Positions 28,113-40,500 of a DNA stretch of 64,000 nt are shown here, piece by piece (the first letter of the stretch is position 1; every line of letters begins with the position of its first letter). Under the pieces are notes generated by a model. The model was not told where the DNA came from. It worked only from the letters and a program-made list of their open reading frames with translations, and made no database searches. The translations under genes were made by a program, and so were the position numbers. The stretch comes from Microbacterium oryzae (GTDB taxonomy: Bacteria > Actinomycetota > Actinomycetes > Actinomycetales > Microbacteriaceae), in contig NZ_JAUEPM010000001.1 in assembly GCF_030406385.1 (NCBI RefSeq), positions 496,001 to 560,000 on the forward strand, in the 5' to 3' direction.

Positions 28113-28796
28113 ATGAGAATCACCGCCGCGGCAGACGGCTCCGCCCTCGGGAACCCCGGCCCCATGGGGTGGGCCTGGTACATCGACGACGAGCGCTGGG
28201 CGGCGGGCGGGTCGCCGCACGGCACCAACAACCAGGGTGAGCTGCAGGCGGTGCTCGAGCTGCTGCGGGCGACGGCACCGGCGAACCTGCCGCTGCTCAT
28301 CGAGTGCGACAGCCGCTACGTGATCGACTCCGTGACGAAGTGGATGCCCGGCTGGAAGCGCAAGGGATGGCGGAAGGCCGACGGCAAGCCCGTGCTGAAC
28401 CGTGAGATCCTCGAGGCCATCGACGAGGAGATGCAGGGACGCGACGTCGTCTTCTCGTGGGTGAAGGGGCACGCAGGACATCCGCTCAACGAGGCGGCCG
28501 ACGAGCGCGCGAACGCCGCGGCGCAGGCCTACCAGCGCCGCGCCGAGCCCCGACGCGGACCGGGCTTCCCGTCCACCGCCGCCGGGCCTTCGACCCCTCC
28601 CGCGCCGTCTGCGGCCGCCGCACCCGCGCCGTCTGCCACCCCAGCCGGGCTCTGGGACGACGACACCCTGTTCGCCGCCGAGTCGGAGCCGACCGAGCTG
28701 CGCGTGCGGCTGGCGCCCGAGGAGCTCGCCCGGTTGCGCTCGCGCGCGAACGCCTGGGGCCTCACGCCCGAGGACGCGCTGCGTCGTCTGATCTGA
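28113..28796 (+). CDS. rnhA: Ribonuclease HI with C-terminal extension
   Basis: The enzyme cuts the RNA strand of RNA-DNA hybrids. The catalytic DEDD set is complete: D8 ('AADGSA'), E43 ('NNQGELQA'), D66 ('ECDSRY') and D130 ('NEAADERAN'), and the basic protrusion 'WMPGWKRKGWRKADGKPV' is present. Residues 1-140 are the RNase H domain. A Pro/Ala/Ser-rich linker (about 150-178) then leads to a roughly 48-residue C-terminal helical segment ('LRVRLAPEELARLRSRANAWGLTPEDALRRLI') resembling a ribbon-helix-helix or small DNA-binding tail. The extension is not part of the standard family. Confidence 0.92.
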   Translation: MRITAAADGSALGNPGPMGWAWYIDDERWAAGGSPHGTNNQGELQAVLELLRATAPANLPLLIECDSRYVIDSVTKWMPGWKRKGWRKADGKPVLNREILEAIDEEMQGRDVVFSWVKGHAGHPLNEAADERANAAAQAYQRRAEPRRGPGFPSTAAGPSTPPAPSAAAAPAPSATPAGLWDDDTLFAAESEPTELRVRLAPEELARLRSRANAWGLTPEDALRRLI

Positions 28797-28812
28797 CGCC
28801 GCTCGGCCGGTC

Positions 28813-28818
28813 TAGACT
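28813..28818 (+). promoter_or_regulatory. Promoter -10 box (hrpA)
   Basis: TAGACT lies eight bases before the ATG at 28827, so the message is leaderless or has a leader of one or two bases. Confidence 0.45.
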
Positions 28819-28826
28819 GGAAGGCT

Positions 28827-31800
28827 ATGTCTTCCCCCGCCATCGCCTATCCGGCCGAGCTGCCCGTCAGCGCCGCGCGCGACGAGATCGCCGCGGCCAT
28901 CCGCGACCATCAGGTCGTCATCGTCGCGGGCGCGACCGGCTCGGGGAAGACCACGCAGCTGCCGAAGATCGCGCTCGAGCTCGGGCGCACGTCGATCGCC
29001 CACACCCAGCCCCGCCGGCTCGCCGCGCGCACCATCGCCGAGCGCGTCGCCGAGGAGCTGCAGGTCGAGCTCGGCGGGCTCGTCGGCTACAAGGTCCGCT
29101 TCACCGACCAGGTCTCCGACGCGACACGGATCGCGCTCATGACCGACGGCATCCTCCTCAACGAGATCCACCGCGACCGACTCCTGCGTCGGTACGACAC
29201 GGTCATCGTCGACGAGGCGCACGAGCGGTCGCTCAACGTCGACTTCCTGCTGGGGTACCTCAAGCGCATCCTCCCCGAGCGCCCGGACCTGAAGGTCGTC
29301 ATCACCTCGGCGACCATCGATCCCGAGTCGTTCGCGAAGCACTTCGCCGAGCCGGATCGCGCGCCCGCGCCGGTGATCGAGGTGTCGGGACGCACGTTCC
29401 CCGTCGACATCCGCTATCGCCCCCTCGTGACGGACACGGCGCAGGAGAATCGCGACGCCGCCGACCTCGACGCCCCGGAATCAGGCGGGGCCGAAGCCGC
29501 AGGCGACGAGGATCTCCTGCGGGAGGTCCCGGTCGACGAGCGCTCCTACGACGTCGAGGACGACGTCTCGGCCATCGTCGCCGCCCTCCGCGAGCTCGAG
29601 CGCGAGGCGCCGGGCGACGTGCTGGTGTTCCTGCCCGGCGAGGCGGAGATCCGCGACGCCGCCGATGCCGTGCGCGGCGCGTTCCGCAGCCAGACCGCTC
29701 CGGTCGAGGTGCTGCCGCTGTACGGGCGCCTGAGCTCCGCCGAGCAGCACCGCGTGTTCGAGCGCTCCACGGTCGCCGGGCTGAAGCGCCGGGTGATCCT
29801 CGCCACCAACGTCGCCGAGACGTCGCTGACGGTCCCCGGCATCAAGTACGTCGTCGACACCGGCACCGCGCGCATCTCCCGCTACAGCAACCGCGCGAAG
29901 GTGCAGCGCCTCCCCATCGAGGCGGTGTCGCAGGCGTCCGCTCAGCAGCGCTCGGGGCGCGCGGGGCGCACCAGCCCGGGCATCGCCATCCGCCTCTACG
30001 CGCACGACGACTTCCAGCGTCGGCCGGAGTTCACCGAGCCGGAGATCCTCCGCACCAGCCTCGCCTCGGTGATCCTGCAGATGCTCTCGCTCGGGTTCGG
30101 CGACATCTCGGAGTTCCCCTTCCTGACTCCGCCGGACTCCCGCGGCGTGCGCGCGGCGCTCGACCTCCTCGTCGAGCTCGGCGCCGTCCACCCCACCCGC
30201 GATGGCGCGCAACCGCGCCTCACCCGCATCGGCCGCGACATCGCCCGCCTGCCGATCGACCCCCGCTTCGCGCGGATGCTCATCGAGGCGCAGCGCACCG
30301 GCACCCTGCGCGAGGTGATGGCGATCGTCGCGGGCCTGTCCATCCAGGACGTGCGCGAGCGGCCGGAGGAGCAGCGCGAGCAGGCCGACCAGGCGCACGC
30401 GCGCTTCGCCGACCCGACGAGCGACTTCCTCACGCTGCTCGCCCTGTGGGATCACCTCCAGGAGCAGCAGCGGGAGCTCGGCTCGAGCGCGTTCCGGCGC
30501 CTGTGCCGCGCGGAGTTCCTCAACTACGTCCGCGTGCGCGAGTGGTTCGACGTGCACCGGCAGCTGCAGTCCCTCACGCGCGGGCTCGGGAAGCGCGAGC
30601 GCGGCGAGCGCGCGGAGCGGCACGCGCAGCAGCCGAGCGCCGGCGCGGCCGATCCCGCTGCCGTGCACCGCGCCATCCTCGCGGGCCTGCTGTCGCAGAT
30701 CGGCATCCTCGACGAGCGCGAGGCGAAGAAGGATGGCCGCGGCCGCGGCGCCGAGTACCGCGGCGCGCGCGGTGTGCGCTTCTCGATCTTCCCCGGGTCG
30801 GTGCTGCGCAAGCGCCGACCGCAGGCGGTCATGGCGGCCGAGCTCGTGGAGACCTCGCGCCTGTTCGCCCGCACGGCGGCGACCATCGATCCGGCCTGGG
30901 CCGAGGCGCTCGCGGGCGATCTCGCCAAGCGGCAGGTGTCGGAGCCGCACTGGTCGAAGGACTCCGGCGCCGCCATCGCATACGAGAAGGTGACGCTCTA
31001 CGGCGTCGAGATCGTGCCGCGCCGCCGCATCCAGTTCTCGCGCGTCGACCGGCCCGCCGCGCGCGAGCTGTTCCTGCAGCACGCGCTGGTCGAGGGCGAC
31101 TGGGATCCGCACGCGCTGCCCCAGCAGGTGACGGCGTTCCTGCGGCAGAACGCGGACCTGCGGCGTCGCCTCGAGCGCCTCGAAGACCGCGAGCGGCGCC
31201 GCGACATCCTCGCGGGCGATGAGGCCGTGTACGCCTTCTACGACGCGCGGATCCCCGCCGACGTGTTCGATGTGCGCTCGTTCGAGGCGTGGTGGGCGGA
31301 GGCGCTGAAGCGCACGCCCAAGCTCCTCGTCATGCGCGAGGCCGATCTCGTCGACGGCGCGGCCACCGCCGACGCCCGCGACTTCCCCACCCGCTGGACG
31401 CAGGGCGACCAGACGCTGAACCTCGCGTATCGGTTCGAGCCGGGCTCCCCCGACGACGGCGTGACCGTGGTGGCGCCGCTCCCCCTCCTCGCGTCGCTGC
31501 GAGCGGATGGCTTCGACTGGCAGGTGCCGGGGTTCCGCGACGAGCTGGTGACGGCTCTCCTCAAGGCGCTGCCCAAGGCCATCCGCCGGCACGTCGTGCC
31601 CGCGGCGGACTGGGCCGCGCGCTTCTCAGAGGACCTCGCGGGGCGCGGGCCCGAGGACAACGCCGGTCTGCCGTCGGACAGCCTGCTCGACGCGCTCGCC
31701 CGCCTCGTGCAGCGCGCGGCGGGCCAGCCCGTGACGTCCGCCGATTTCGATCTCGCGCGCGTGCCCTCACACCTGCGGATGTCGTTCCGCGCGGTGGATG

Positions 31801-32837
31801 CCCGAGGTCGCGCCATCGCATCGGATCGCGACCTCGCCGCCCTGCAGGCGCGCCTGTCCGAGCGCACGCGCGACAGCGTGGCGCACCAGATCGCCCGGGG
31901 CGGGGACGGCGGCGGGCGGCGCCGTCGCGGGGAAGCGTCCGTCGCGGCAGCCTCCGGCATCGCGGCGCCTGCGGGCGGCATCCAGCGGACGGGCCTCGCC
32001 GACTGGACGTTCGGCGACCTGCCGCCCGTCGTCGACACGCGCGTCGCGGGCGGCGTGGTCCGCGGCTACCCCGCGCTCGTCGACGAGGGGCAGACCGTGG
32101 CCGTCCGCGTCGAGGCGACGCCGGAATCGGCGGAGCGCCTGACCCGCGCCGGCCTGCGGCGGCTGGTGCTGCTGCAGGTGCCGTCGCCGGTGTCGTACGT
32201 GCAGCAGCACCTGACCGCGAACGAGAAGCTCGCCCTCGCCGCGTCGCCCTACGCTTCCGCGAAGGCGCTCATCGAGGACTGCCGTGCCGCGGTGGCCGAT
32301 GCCGTGATGGCGAGGCACGGCGCCGTGCGCGACCGCGCGGCGTTCGAGCGGCTGCGCGACGAGGTGTCACGCGGATCGGTGGAGGACGTGTTCGCGTGCG
32401 TGTCGCTCGTCGCGCGCATCCTCACGCTCTCGCGCGAGGTCGAGCGCGCCATGAAGGGCGTGACCTCGATGGCGCTCCTCGGCGCGCTGGGCGACGTGCG
32501 AGGGCAGCTCGGCGGGCTGATCTTCCGCGGCTTCGTCCTCGCCACCGGCGTGGAGCGGCTCGCGCACCTCCCCCGCTACCTCGAGGGCGCGCGGATCCGC
32601 CTCGAGGCGCTGCCAGACGCCCCGGGCCGTGACCGGGCGTGGATGACCGAGCTCGAGCGCGCGCGAGCCGCCTTCGACGAGGCTGGCGGGACCATCCCGC
32701 TGCCGTCGGATGCGCCCCCGCACCTCGTCCGCGCGCGGTGGCTGCTCGAGGAGTTCCGCGTGAGCCTGTTCGCGCAGCGGCTCGGCACCGCCGAAGCGGT
32801 CTCCCTCCAGCGGATCACGAAGGCCCTCAAGGGCTGA
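28827..32837 (+). CDS. hrpA: ATP-dependent RNA helicase HrpA
   Basis: A 1336-residue DEAH-box helicase. Motif I GATGSGKTT is at 35-43, motif II DEAH at 129-132, motif III SAT at 161-163 and motif VI QRSGRAGR at 374-381. These are followed by the winged-helix/ratchet (HA2) region, the OB-fold and the long C-terminal DUF3418 domain, the full bacterial HrpA architecture. It is thought to unwind mRNA and resolve stalled or collided ribosomes. There is an acidic, Glu/Ala-rich insertion near 210-235. It stands alone between rnhA and icd. Confidence 0.95.
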   Translation: MSSPAIAYPAELPVSAARDEIAAAIRDHQVVIVAGATGSGKTTQLPKIALELGRTSIAHTQPRRLAARTIAERVAEELQVELGGLVGYKVRFTDQVSDATRIALMTDGILLNEIHRDRLLRRYDTVIVDEAHERSLNVDFLLGYLKRILPERPDLKVVITSATIDPESFAKHFAEPDRAPAPVIEVSGRTFPVDIRYRPLVTDTAQENRDAADLDAPESGGAEAAGDEDLLREVPVDERSYDVEDDVSAIVAALRELEREAPGDVLVFLPGEAEIRDAADAVRGAFRSQTAPVEVLPLYGRLSSAEQHRVFERSTVAGLKRRVILATNVAETSLTVPGIKYVVDTGTARISRYSNRAKVQRLPIEAVSQASAQQRSGRAGRTSPGIAIRLYAHDDFQRRPEFTEPEILRTSLASVILQMLSLGFGDISEFPFLTPPDSRGVRAALDLLVELGAVHPTRDGAQPRLTRIGRDIARLPIDPRFARMLIEAQRTGTLREVMAIVAGLSIQDVRERPEEQREQADQAHARFADPTSDFLTLLALWDHLQEQQRELGSSAFRRLCRAEFLNYVRVREWFDVHRQLQSLTRGLGKRERGERAERHAQQPSAGAADPAAVHRAILAGLLSQIGILDEREAKKDGRGRGAEYRGARGVRFSIFPGSVLRKRRPQAVMAAELVETSRLFARTAATIDPAWAEALAGDLAKRQVSEPHWSKDSGAAIAYEKVTLYGVEIVPRRRIQFSRVDRPAARELFLQHALVEGDWDPHALPQQVTAFLRQNADLRRRLERLEDRERRRDILAGDEAVYAFYDARIPADVFDVRSFEAWWAEALKRTPKLLVMREADLVDGAATADARDFPTRWTQGDQTLNLAYRFEPGSPDDGVTVVAPLPLLASLRADGFDWQVPGFRDELVTALLKALPKAIRRHVVPAADWAARFSEDLAGRGPEDNAGLPSDSLLDALARLVQRAAGQPVTSADFDLARVPSHLRMSFRAVDARGRAIASDRDLAALQARLSERTRDSVAHQIARGGDGGGRRRRGEASVAAASGIAAPAGGIQRTGLADWTFGDLPPVVDTRVAGGVVRGYPALVDEGQTVAVRVEATPESAERLTRAGLRRLVLLQVPSPVSYVQQHLTANEKLALAASPYASAKALIEDCRAAVADAVMARHGAVRDRAAFERLRDEVSRGSVEDVFACVSLVARILTLSREVERAMKGVTSMALLGALGDVRGQLGGLIFRGFVLATGVERLAHLPRYLEGARIRLEALPDAPGRDRAWMTELERARAAFDEAGGTIPLPSDAPPHLVRARWLLEEFRVSLFAQRLGTAEAVSLQRITKALKG

Positions 32838-32847
32838 GCGCCCCTGA

Positions 32848-32912
32848 GCCGGAGATCCCGCCGGCGCCGGACGGATCTGCCGCAGGGGTCCGGAGCTCGC
32901 GGGATCTCCGGC
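32848..32912. repeat. 14-bp inverted repeat after hrpA
   Basis: Perfect arms 32848-32861 and 32899-32912 are separated by 37 bases. It could terminate hrpA transcription, but the loop is long and there is no T tract. The rest of the 196-base gap holds the icd leader. Confidence 0.5.
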
Positions 32913-32959
32913 GGAGGGGCCGCCGACGCCCCGCTTTCGCCCCGCCTGGCGGCACCAGG

Positions 32960-32965
32960 TATCTT
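32960..32965 (+). promoter_or_regulatory. Putative -10 box of icd
   Basis: TATCTT is the best -10 match upstream of icd and would give a leader of about 60 bases; the -35 region is weak. Confidence 0.35.
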
Positions 32966-32967
32966 GA

Positions 32968-35244
<2,277 letters not shown>

Positions 35245-35253
35245 CCACCCGCT

Positions 35254-35294
35254 CGACGATGCCCGGCCCTCACCACGAGGGCCGGGCATCGTCG
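35254..35294 (+). terminator. Strong intrinsic-type terminator after icd
   Basis: A perfect 18-bp stem (35254-35271 with 35277-35294) and 5-base loop begin 10 bases after the icd stop. The tail is GTCTGC rather than a T run, as is common in high-GC genomes. Confidence 0.8.
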
Positions 35295-35303
35295 TCTGCA
35301 CGC

Positions 35304-35309
35304 TAGGCT
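35304..35309 (+). promoter_or_regulatory. Putative -10 box of the CE7 esterase gene
   Basis: TAGGCT lies 42 bases before the ATG, which has its own GAGGAGGA ribosome site, so this message has a leader. Confidence 0.4.
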
Positions 35310-35351
35310 CGCGTCGGCCCTGAACGCTCGCAACGAGGAGGACCGCCGACG

Positions 35352-36317
35352 ATGGCGCACTTCGACCTTCCGCTCGACCAGCTCCGCTCGTATCGGCCGG
35401 AGCTCCTCGTCCCCGACGACTTCGACGAGTTCTGGGCGCGGACCCTCGCCGAGTCCCGGGCGGCCGGATGGTCGCCCCGCGTCGAGCGGGTGGACGCCGG
35501 ACTCTCGCTCGTCGACGTCTTCGACGTGGCCTTCGCGGGCTTCGGCGGTGACGCGATCGCGGCGTGGTGGCAGGTGCCGGCCGGCCAGGAGCCCCGCGCG
35601 GTGGTCGTGGAGTCCATCGGATACTCCGGCGGCCGTGGGCACGCGCACGACACCGGCGCCTTCCCGATGGCGGGGATCGCGCGGCTCGTCGTCGACACCC
35701 GCGGACAGGGATGGAACCACGGCAGCGGCGGCGGCGCGACGCCCGACCCCTACGGCAGCGGCTCGCACGCGCCCGGCGTGCTCACCCGCGGCATCGAGAG
35801 CCCCGAGACCTACTACTACCGGCGCGCGTACACCGACGCCGCGCTCGCGGTGGATGCCACACGCGCCCTCGCACCCGGACTGCCGGTGTTCGTCACGGGC
35901 GGCAGCCAGGGCGGCGGGTTGTCCATCGCGGCCGCTGCGCTCGCGGGCGACGTGGCCGGGGCGATGCCCGATGTGCCGTTCCTCTGCGACTTCCCCCGTG
36001 CGACCACCCTCATCGACTCGATGCCGTACGCCGAGGTGCGCACCTATCTCGCCGCCCACCGCGAGCGCGTCGACGAGGTGTACCGCACCCTGTCGTACTT
36101 CGACGGTGCCGTCCTCGCCTCGCGCGCCACGGCGCCCGCGCTCTTCTCGGTCGCGCTGATGGACACCGTGTGCCCGCCGTCGACGGTCTTCGCGGCGTAC
36201 AACGCCTGGGCGGGTGAGGACCGGTCGATCGAGGTGTACCCGTTCAATGACCACGAGGGCGGTGGCGGGCACCAGCGGGCCGCCCAGCTGCGGTGGCTGC
36301 GCGACCGGCTCGCATGA
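35352..36317 (+). CDS. Acetylxylan esterase / cephalosporin-C deacetylase family (CE7)
   Basis: A cytoplasmic alpha/beta hydrolase of 321 residues that removes acetyl groups from small saccharides. The catalytic triad fits CE7 spacing: S185 in 'GGSQGG', D271 in 'ALMDTVCPPST' and H301 in 'FNDHEGGGG'; 'DTRGQGWNHG' is the family-specific RGQ motif. There is no signal peptide, so it acts on imported oligomers. It sits at the edge of the RG-I locus, next to a LacI regulator on the same strand, and probably helps deacetylate imported pectin or xylan fragments. Confidence 0.9.
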   Translation: MAHFDLPLDQLRSYRPELLVPDDFDEFWARTLAESRAAGWSPRVERVDAGLSLVDVFDVAFAGFGGDAIAAWWQVPAGQEPRAVVVESIGYSGGRGHAHDTGAFPMAGIARLVVDTRGQGWNHGSGGGATPDPYGSGSHAPGVLTRGIESPETYYYRRAYTDAALAVDATRALAPGLPVFVTGGSQGGGLSIAAAALAGDVAGAMPDVPFLCDFPRATTLIDSMPYAEVRTYLAAHRERVDEVYRTLSYFDGAVLASRATAPALFSVALMDTVCPPSTVFAAYNAWAGEDRSIEVYPFNDHEGGGGHQRAAQLRWLRDRLA

Positions 36318-36353
36318 CGCTCTGGCCTCCGCGCGCTGTGGGAGACTGATCTC

Positions 36354-36367
36354 GTAAAGCGTTTACC
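36354..36367 (+). promoter_or_regulatory. LacI-type operator before the RG-I regulator gene
   Basis: GTAAAGCGTTTACC, 33 bases before the ATG, fits the operator found at the RG-I promoters and suggests autoregulation. Confidence 0.6.
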
Positions 36368-36400
36368 CGGCCGCGACGGCCGGCGCTGCGAGGAGGCGGG

Positions 36401-37405
36401 ATGAGGCGAGCGGGTATCCGCGACGTCGCCGACCTCGCGGGCGTCTCCATCAGCTCGGTCTCCAACGCGCTCAACCGGCCCGACGCAGTCAGCGAGCAGC
36501 TCCGCACCCGCGTGCGCGCGGCAGCGGATCAGCTCGGCTACGTCCCGCTGCGCGCCGCGCAGCAGCTGCGCGCTGGACGCAGCGGTCTCATCGGCATGAC
36601 GGTGATCAGCATCGGCAACCCGTTCTTCGCGGAGATGCTCGAGGGCGCCGAGGAGGCGACCTCGGCCGCCGGATACCAGGTCATGCTCGGCAACAGCGAC
36701 GACAGCGTGCAACGCGAGAGCAGCTACCTCGAGCTGTTCGAGCTCGCCCACGTCGAGGGCGTCATCGTCTCCCCCTTCGGCGATGTCACGCCGGCGCTCA
36801 GCCGACTGCGCGCGCAGCAGATCCCGGTCACGCTCGTCGACGGCATCGACGAGCAGGGCCTCACGCCGTCGGTCTCCCTCGACAACGTCCAGGGCGGGCG
36901 GATGGCGGTCCGCCACCTCGTCGAGATCGGCCGCCGCCGCCTGGCGTTCGTCGGCGCCCGCGAAGAGGTGCGCCAGACGCGCGACCGGCTGCGCGGGGCC
37001 GCATCCTTCGCGGAGCAGGCCGGCGTCCCTCTCGACATCACGATCGGCAGGCGCACCACCCCGCGCCTCGGCAGCGAGATCGGCGCCCGCCTCGCCGCCA
37101 TGCCCGCCCACGAGCGCCCCGACGCCGTGTTCGCGGCCAATGACCTGCTCGCGTGCGGCATCGTGCACGGGCTCCTCGCCGCCGGACTCCGAGTGCCCGA
37201 CGACGTCGCCGTCGTCGGGTACGACGACATCCCCTTCGCCTCGATCGCCGCCGTGCCGCTGACCTCCGTGCGGCAGCCCGCGCGCGCGATGGGCCGCCGC
37301 GCCGGCGAGATGCTCGTGGCGTTGCTGCGCGGCGAGACGCAGCAGCCGCCGCCGACCGAGGTGTTCTCTGCCGAGCTCGTCGTGCGCGCCTCGACCGTCG
37401 GCTGA
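36401..37405 (+). CDS. LacI-family regulator, likely of the RG-I locus
   Basis: The 334-residue repressor has HTH 'GIRDVADLAGVSISSVSNAL' (4-23) and core motifs 'VFAANDLLACGIVHGL' and 'VVGYDDIPFASIAAVPLTSV'. It stands directly upstream of the giant RG-I lyase gene. Sites resembling the operator before its own gene occur at the lyase, Gfo/Idh, sugar-importer and second Gfo/Idh promoters, which makes it the best candidate for the locus-wide regulator; another LacI at 56807 is the alternative. Confidence 0.88.
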   Translation: MRRAGIRDVADLAGVSISSVSNALNRPDAVSEQLRTRVRAAADQLGYVPLRAAQQLRAGRSGLIGMTVISIGNPFFAEMLEGAEEATSAAGYQVMLGNSDDSVQRESSYLELFELAHVEGVIVSPFGDVTPALSRLRAQQIPVTLVDGIDEQGLTPSVSLDNVQGGRMAVRHLVEIGRRRLAFVGAREEVRQTRDRLRGAASFAEQAGVPLDITIGRRTTPRLGSEIGARLAAMPAHERPDAVFAANDLLACGIVHGLLAAGLRVPDDVAVVGYDDIPFASIAAVPLTSVRQPARAMGRRAGEMLVALLRGETQQPPPTEVFSAELVVRASTVG

Positions 37406-37450
37406 CCTCAAGCGCGCGGCGGCGGCCGTCCGCCGGCTCCGCCACCGCCT

Positions 37451-37471
37451 ACGTCTCCGTCTCCGTCTCCG
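37451..37471. repeat. Short hexamer repeat (TCTCCG)
   Basis: Three consecutive TCTCCG units lie in the gap between the LacI gene and the lyase promoter. Their meaning is unknown; nothing else is apparent in 37406-37493. Confidence 0.5.
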
Positions 37472-37493
37472 CACGAAACATGTCAGGCGGCTC

Positions 37494-37539
37494 TTGACCC
37501 GGCCTCGGCATCCCGCTATTTTGCGGGGAAGCGCTTTCC
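37494..37539 (+). promoter_or_regulatory. Promoter and operator of the RG-I lyase/esterase gene
   Basis: TTGACC (37494-37499), exactly 17 bases, then TATTTT (37517-37522), one of the best sigma-70 promoters in the window. GGGAAGCGCTTTCC (37526-37539; one mismatched pair) covers the expected start of transcription. An in-frame TTG at 37494 is the -35 box itself and cannot be the translation start. Confidence 0.75.
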
Positions 37540-37586
37540 TTGCGCCTCGGTGCAACGTCGCACCTTCCCCCACGATCGGAGCAGAT

Positions 37587-40500
37587 GTGAAGGGCAGAAT
37601 CCTGCACGCCGGCAGTCCCGCCGACGGACCGGCCAACGGCGAGGGCCGGTGGCTCGCGCGGCCGCTCGCGCTCGCGACGGCGGCGGCCGTCGCCTTCGGA
37701 TGCCTCGGCGCCGCTGGCGACAGCGCGCATGCCGCCACCCGAGCGCCCGCCGACACCGCAGCGGCGGGCTCGCCGGTGCGCTTCGACTTCGGCCCGGGTG
37801 CCGTCGCGGAGGGCTACCTTCCGGTCACGGCCGGCACCGCCTACTCCGCTGAGCGAGGCTACGGCTTCGCCGAGGGCGCCACGGTGACCGACACCGACCG
37901 CGGCGGAGACGCCCTTCGCGGCGACTTCGTCACTCCGAGCGACGCGACGTTCGTCGTCGATCTCGAGAACGTCGACTACACGGTGTCCATCGTCGCCGGC
38001 GACACCGGTGGGGGCACCGAGATCGCGATCAGGAGCGAGGAGATCGAGAAGGTCCAGACGACCTCGAAGGCTGCCGGTCAGTACCTCGAGATGAACTACG
38101 ACATCGCGCTCGTCGACGGGCAGCTGTCGTTCGACTTCACCGGCGGCGCCGCGAACATCAACGCGATCGTCATCACGCCCCAGCCAGCACGTGAAGCCGC
38201 GGACACGCCCACGGCGTACCTCACCGGCGACTCGACCGTGCAGACCTACGACCCCTACTGGGAGCCCCAGGCCGGGTGGGGCCAGATGATCGACCGCTTC
38301 CTCACCGATGACGTCGAGGTGGACAACCAGTCGATCGGCGGCCGCTCGTCACGCACCTTCGTCACGGAGGGGCGGCTCGACGCCGTGCTCCGGTCGGTGC
38401 GCCCGGAGGACTACGTGTTCGCGCAGTTCGGGCACAACGACGCCACGGCCTCCGTGCCCGAGCGGTACACGACGCCCGAGCAGTACCAGGGCTACCTGCG
38501 CACGTTCGTCGAGGGCACGCGTCAGCGCGGCGGCGTCCCGGTGCTCGTCACTCCGGTGAACCGCCTGGATGTGAACGCCGAGACGGGGGTGTTCAACGAG
38601 AGCTTCCCGGAGTACGTGCAGGCGATGAAGGACGTCGCCGCCGAGCTCGACGTGGCGCTCGTGGACCTCTCCGCCTCCAGTCGCGCGTATCTCGACGAGA
38701 TCGGAGCGGAGGCGGCGAAGTCGGTGTTCCTCTACGCCGAGGCCGGCGTGTACCCGAACCGCCCAGAGGGTGTGCAGGACAACACCCACTTCCAGGAGTA
38801 CGGGGCGATCCAGATGGCGCGTCTGGTCGCCCTGGACGTCGCCGAACTCGGACTCCCGATCTCGGCGGCGGTCGAGGTGACCGTTCCCGACGCCGTTCCG
38901 GTCGCCGTCGGCGGCCTCGTCGTCTCCGAGACCTCCAGCTCGTCGGTCTCCCTCTCGTGGGATGCCACCGAAGGCGCAGACATCTACCGCATCTACCGGA
39001 GCCCCGCCGGCGAGGACGCGTTCGCGCTGGCAGCCACCTCCACCATCCCGCAGGCCACCATCGGGGGGCTCGATGAGGGGGGCGTCTACGACTTCCGCGT
39101 CAGCGCGGTCAACGGCCGGGGCGAGGGAGCGACGAGCGACGTCGCGACCGCCACAACCCGTGCCGCGACCTACCGCTACGACTTCCAGCCCGCCGGGGCC
39201 CCCGTCGGAGACGGCTACACGGAGGTCAACCGCTCCACGATCTACTCGGCCGATCGGGGCTTCGGGCTGCTCGACGCCACCGGGATGATCGACCGCGATC
39301 GCGGGGCCGCGGCGGGCGACGAGATCGCGCGCGACTTCGTGGCGTACTTCGGCGGCCGCTACGAGTTCGCCGTCGACGTGCCCAACGGCACCTATTCCGC
39401 GACCGCGACCGTCGGCGACTCCCTCGGGACGGTTCGCACCTCCGTGGAGGTGGAGGGTCGCGACTACGGCGGGCTCTCCGTCAGCCGGGGGTCCAGCGAG
39501 CAGGTGCTCGACGGCATCACCGTCACCGACGGCCAGCTGAACACCGTGATCACGGGGCAGACCGGACACCTCAACGGGCTCACCCTCACGCCCCTTCTCG
39601 TCGCACCCGAGGCCATCCGGCTCGACGACATCGCGTTCGAGGGTGCGAGCGCCTCGACCTCGCTGTCGTGGGATGCTGCGCCGGAGGCGGCGAGCTACCG
39701 CGTCTACCGCACCGCTCCGGAAGGGACCGTGCTCGTCGGCGAGACCGAGGGCACGACGATCGTCGACGAGGCGGCGCAGCCGGGATCGAGCGTGACCTAC
39801 GCGGTCACGACCGTCACCGCCCACGGGGCAGAGTCGGTGCCGTCGATCGGCGTCGACGTGGAGCTCATCGATCCGGAGGTCGCCGCACCGGCGGCGCCGA
39901 CCGGCTTGGCTCACGGCGACATCCTCAAGAACTCGATCGCCCTCTCCTGGGACGAGAGCGACGACGCGCTGTTCTATCTCGTCAGCCGACAGGAGAAGAA
40001 CGGCGACTTCGCCGTCATCGGCCGAGCGGACGAGCCGGCGTACCTCGACGAGGACGTCCTCACGACGGTGTCCTACACCTATCGGGTGCAGGCGGTGAAC
40101 GCGGGCGGTGCGTCCGACCCGTCCGAGCCGGTGTCCACTCCTGCCGTCACGACGCTCGACCGCGCCGCCGAACGGCTCGACCGCGCGCCGGTGGCGGTCG
40201 CGCAGGACGACGGCGTGTACGTCGGCTGGCGCCTGCTGGGCGACGACGCGCAGGATGCGGCCTTCCACGTCTACCGCGATGGCGAGCGCATCACGACCGA
40301 GCCCATCACCGGCACGACGAATCTGGTCGATCCCGACGGCACGGCCGGCTCGACGTACCGAGTCGCGATCGCGGACGGGGGCGGGCAGGTGTGGGCCACC
40401 GACGAGTTCACGCCCTGGGACGGGCAGTCCCTCGACATTCCGCTGAACAAGCCGGCCGATGCGTACACGAAGGACGGTCAGCCGTACTCGTACCGCGCGA

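Noticed and set aside
28457-31222. A 921-codon open frame overlapping hrpA
   Set aside because: Low-complexity Arg/Ala/Gly translation in an alternate frame; HrpA in the other frame has all helicase motifs.
37494-37586. TTG start that would add 31 residues to the RG-I lyase/esterase
   Set aside because: The TTG is the first three bases of the -35 box and the region contains the promoter and operator; GTG 37587 has GGAG upstream and leads to a signal peptide.
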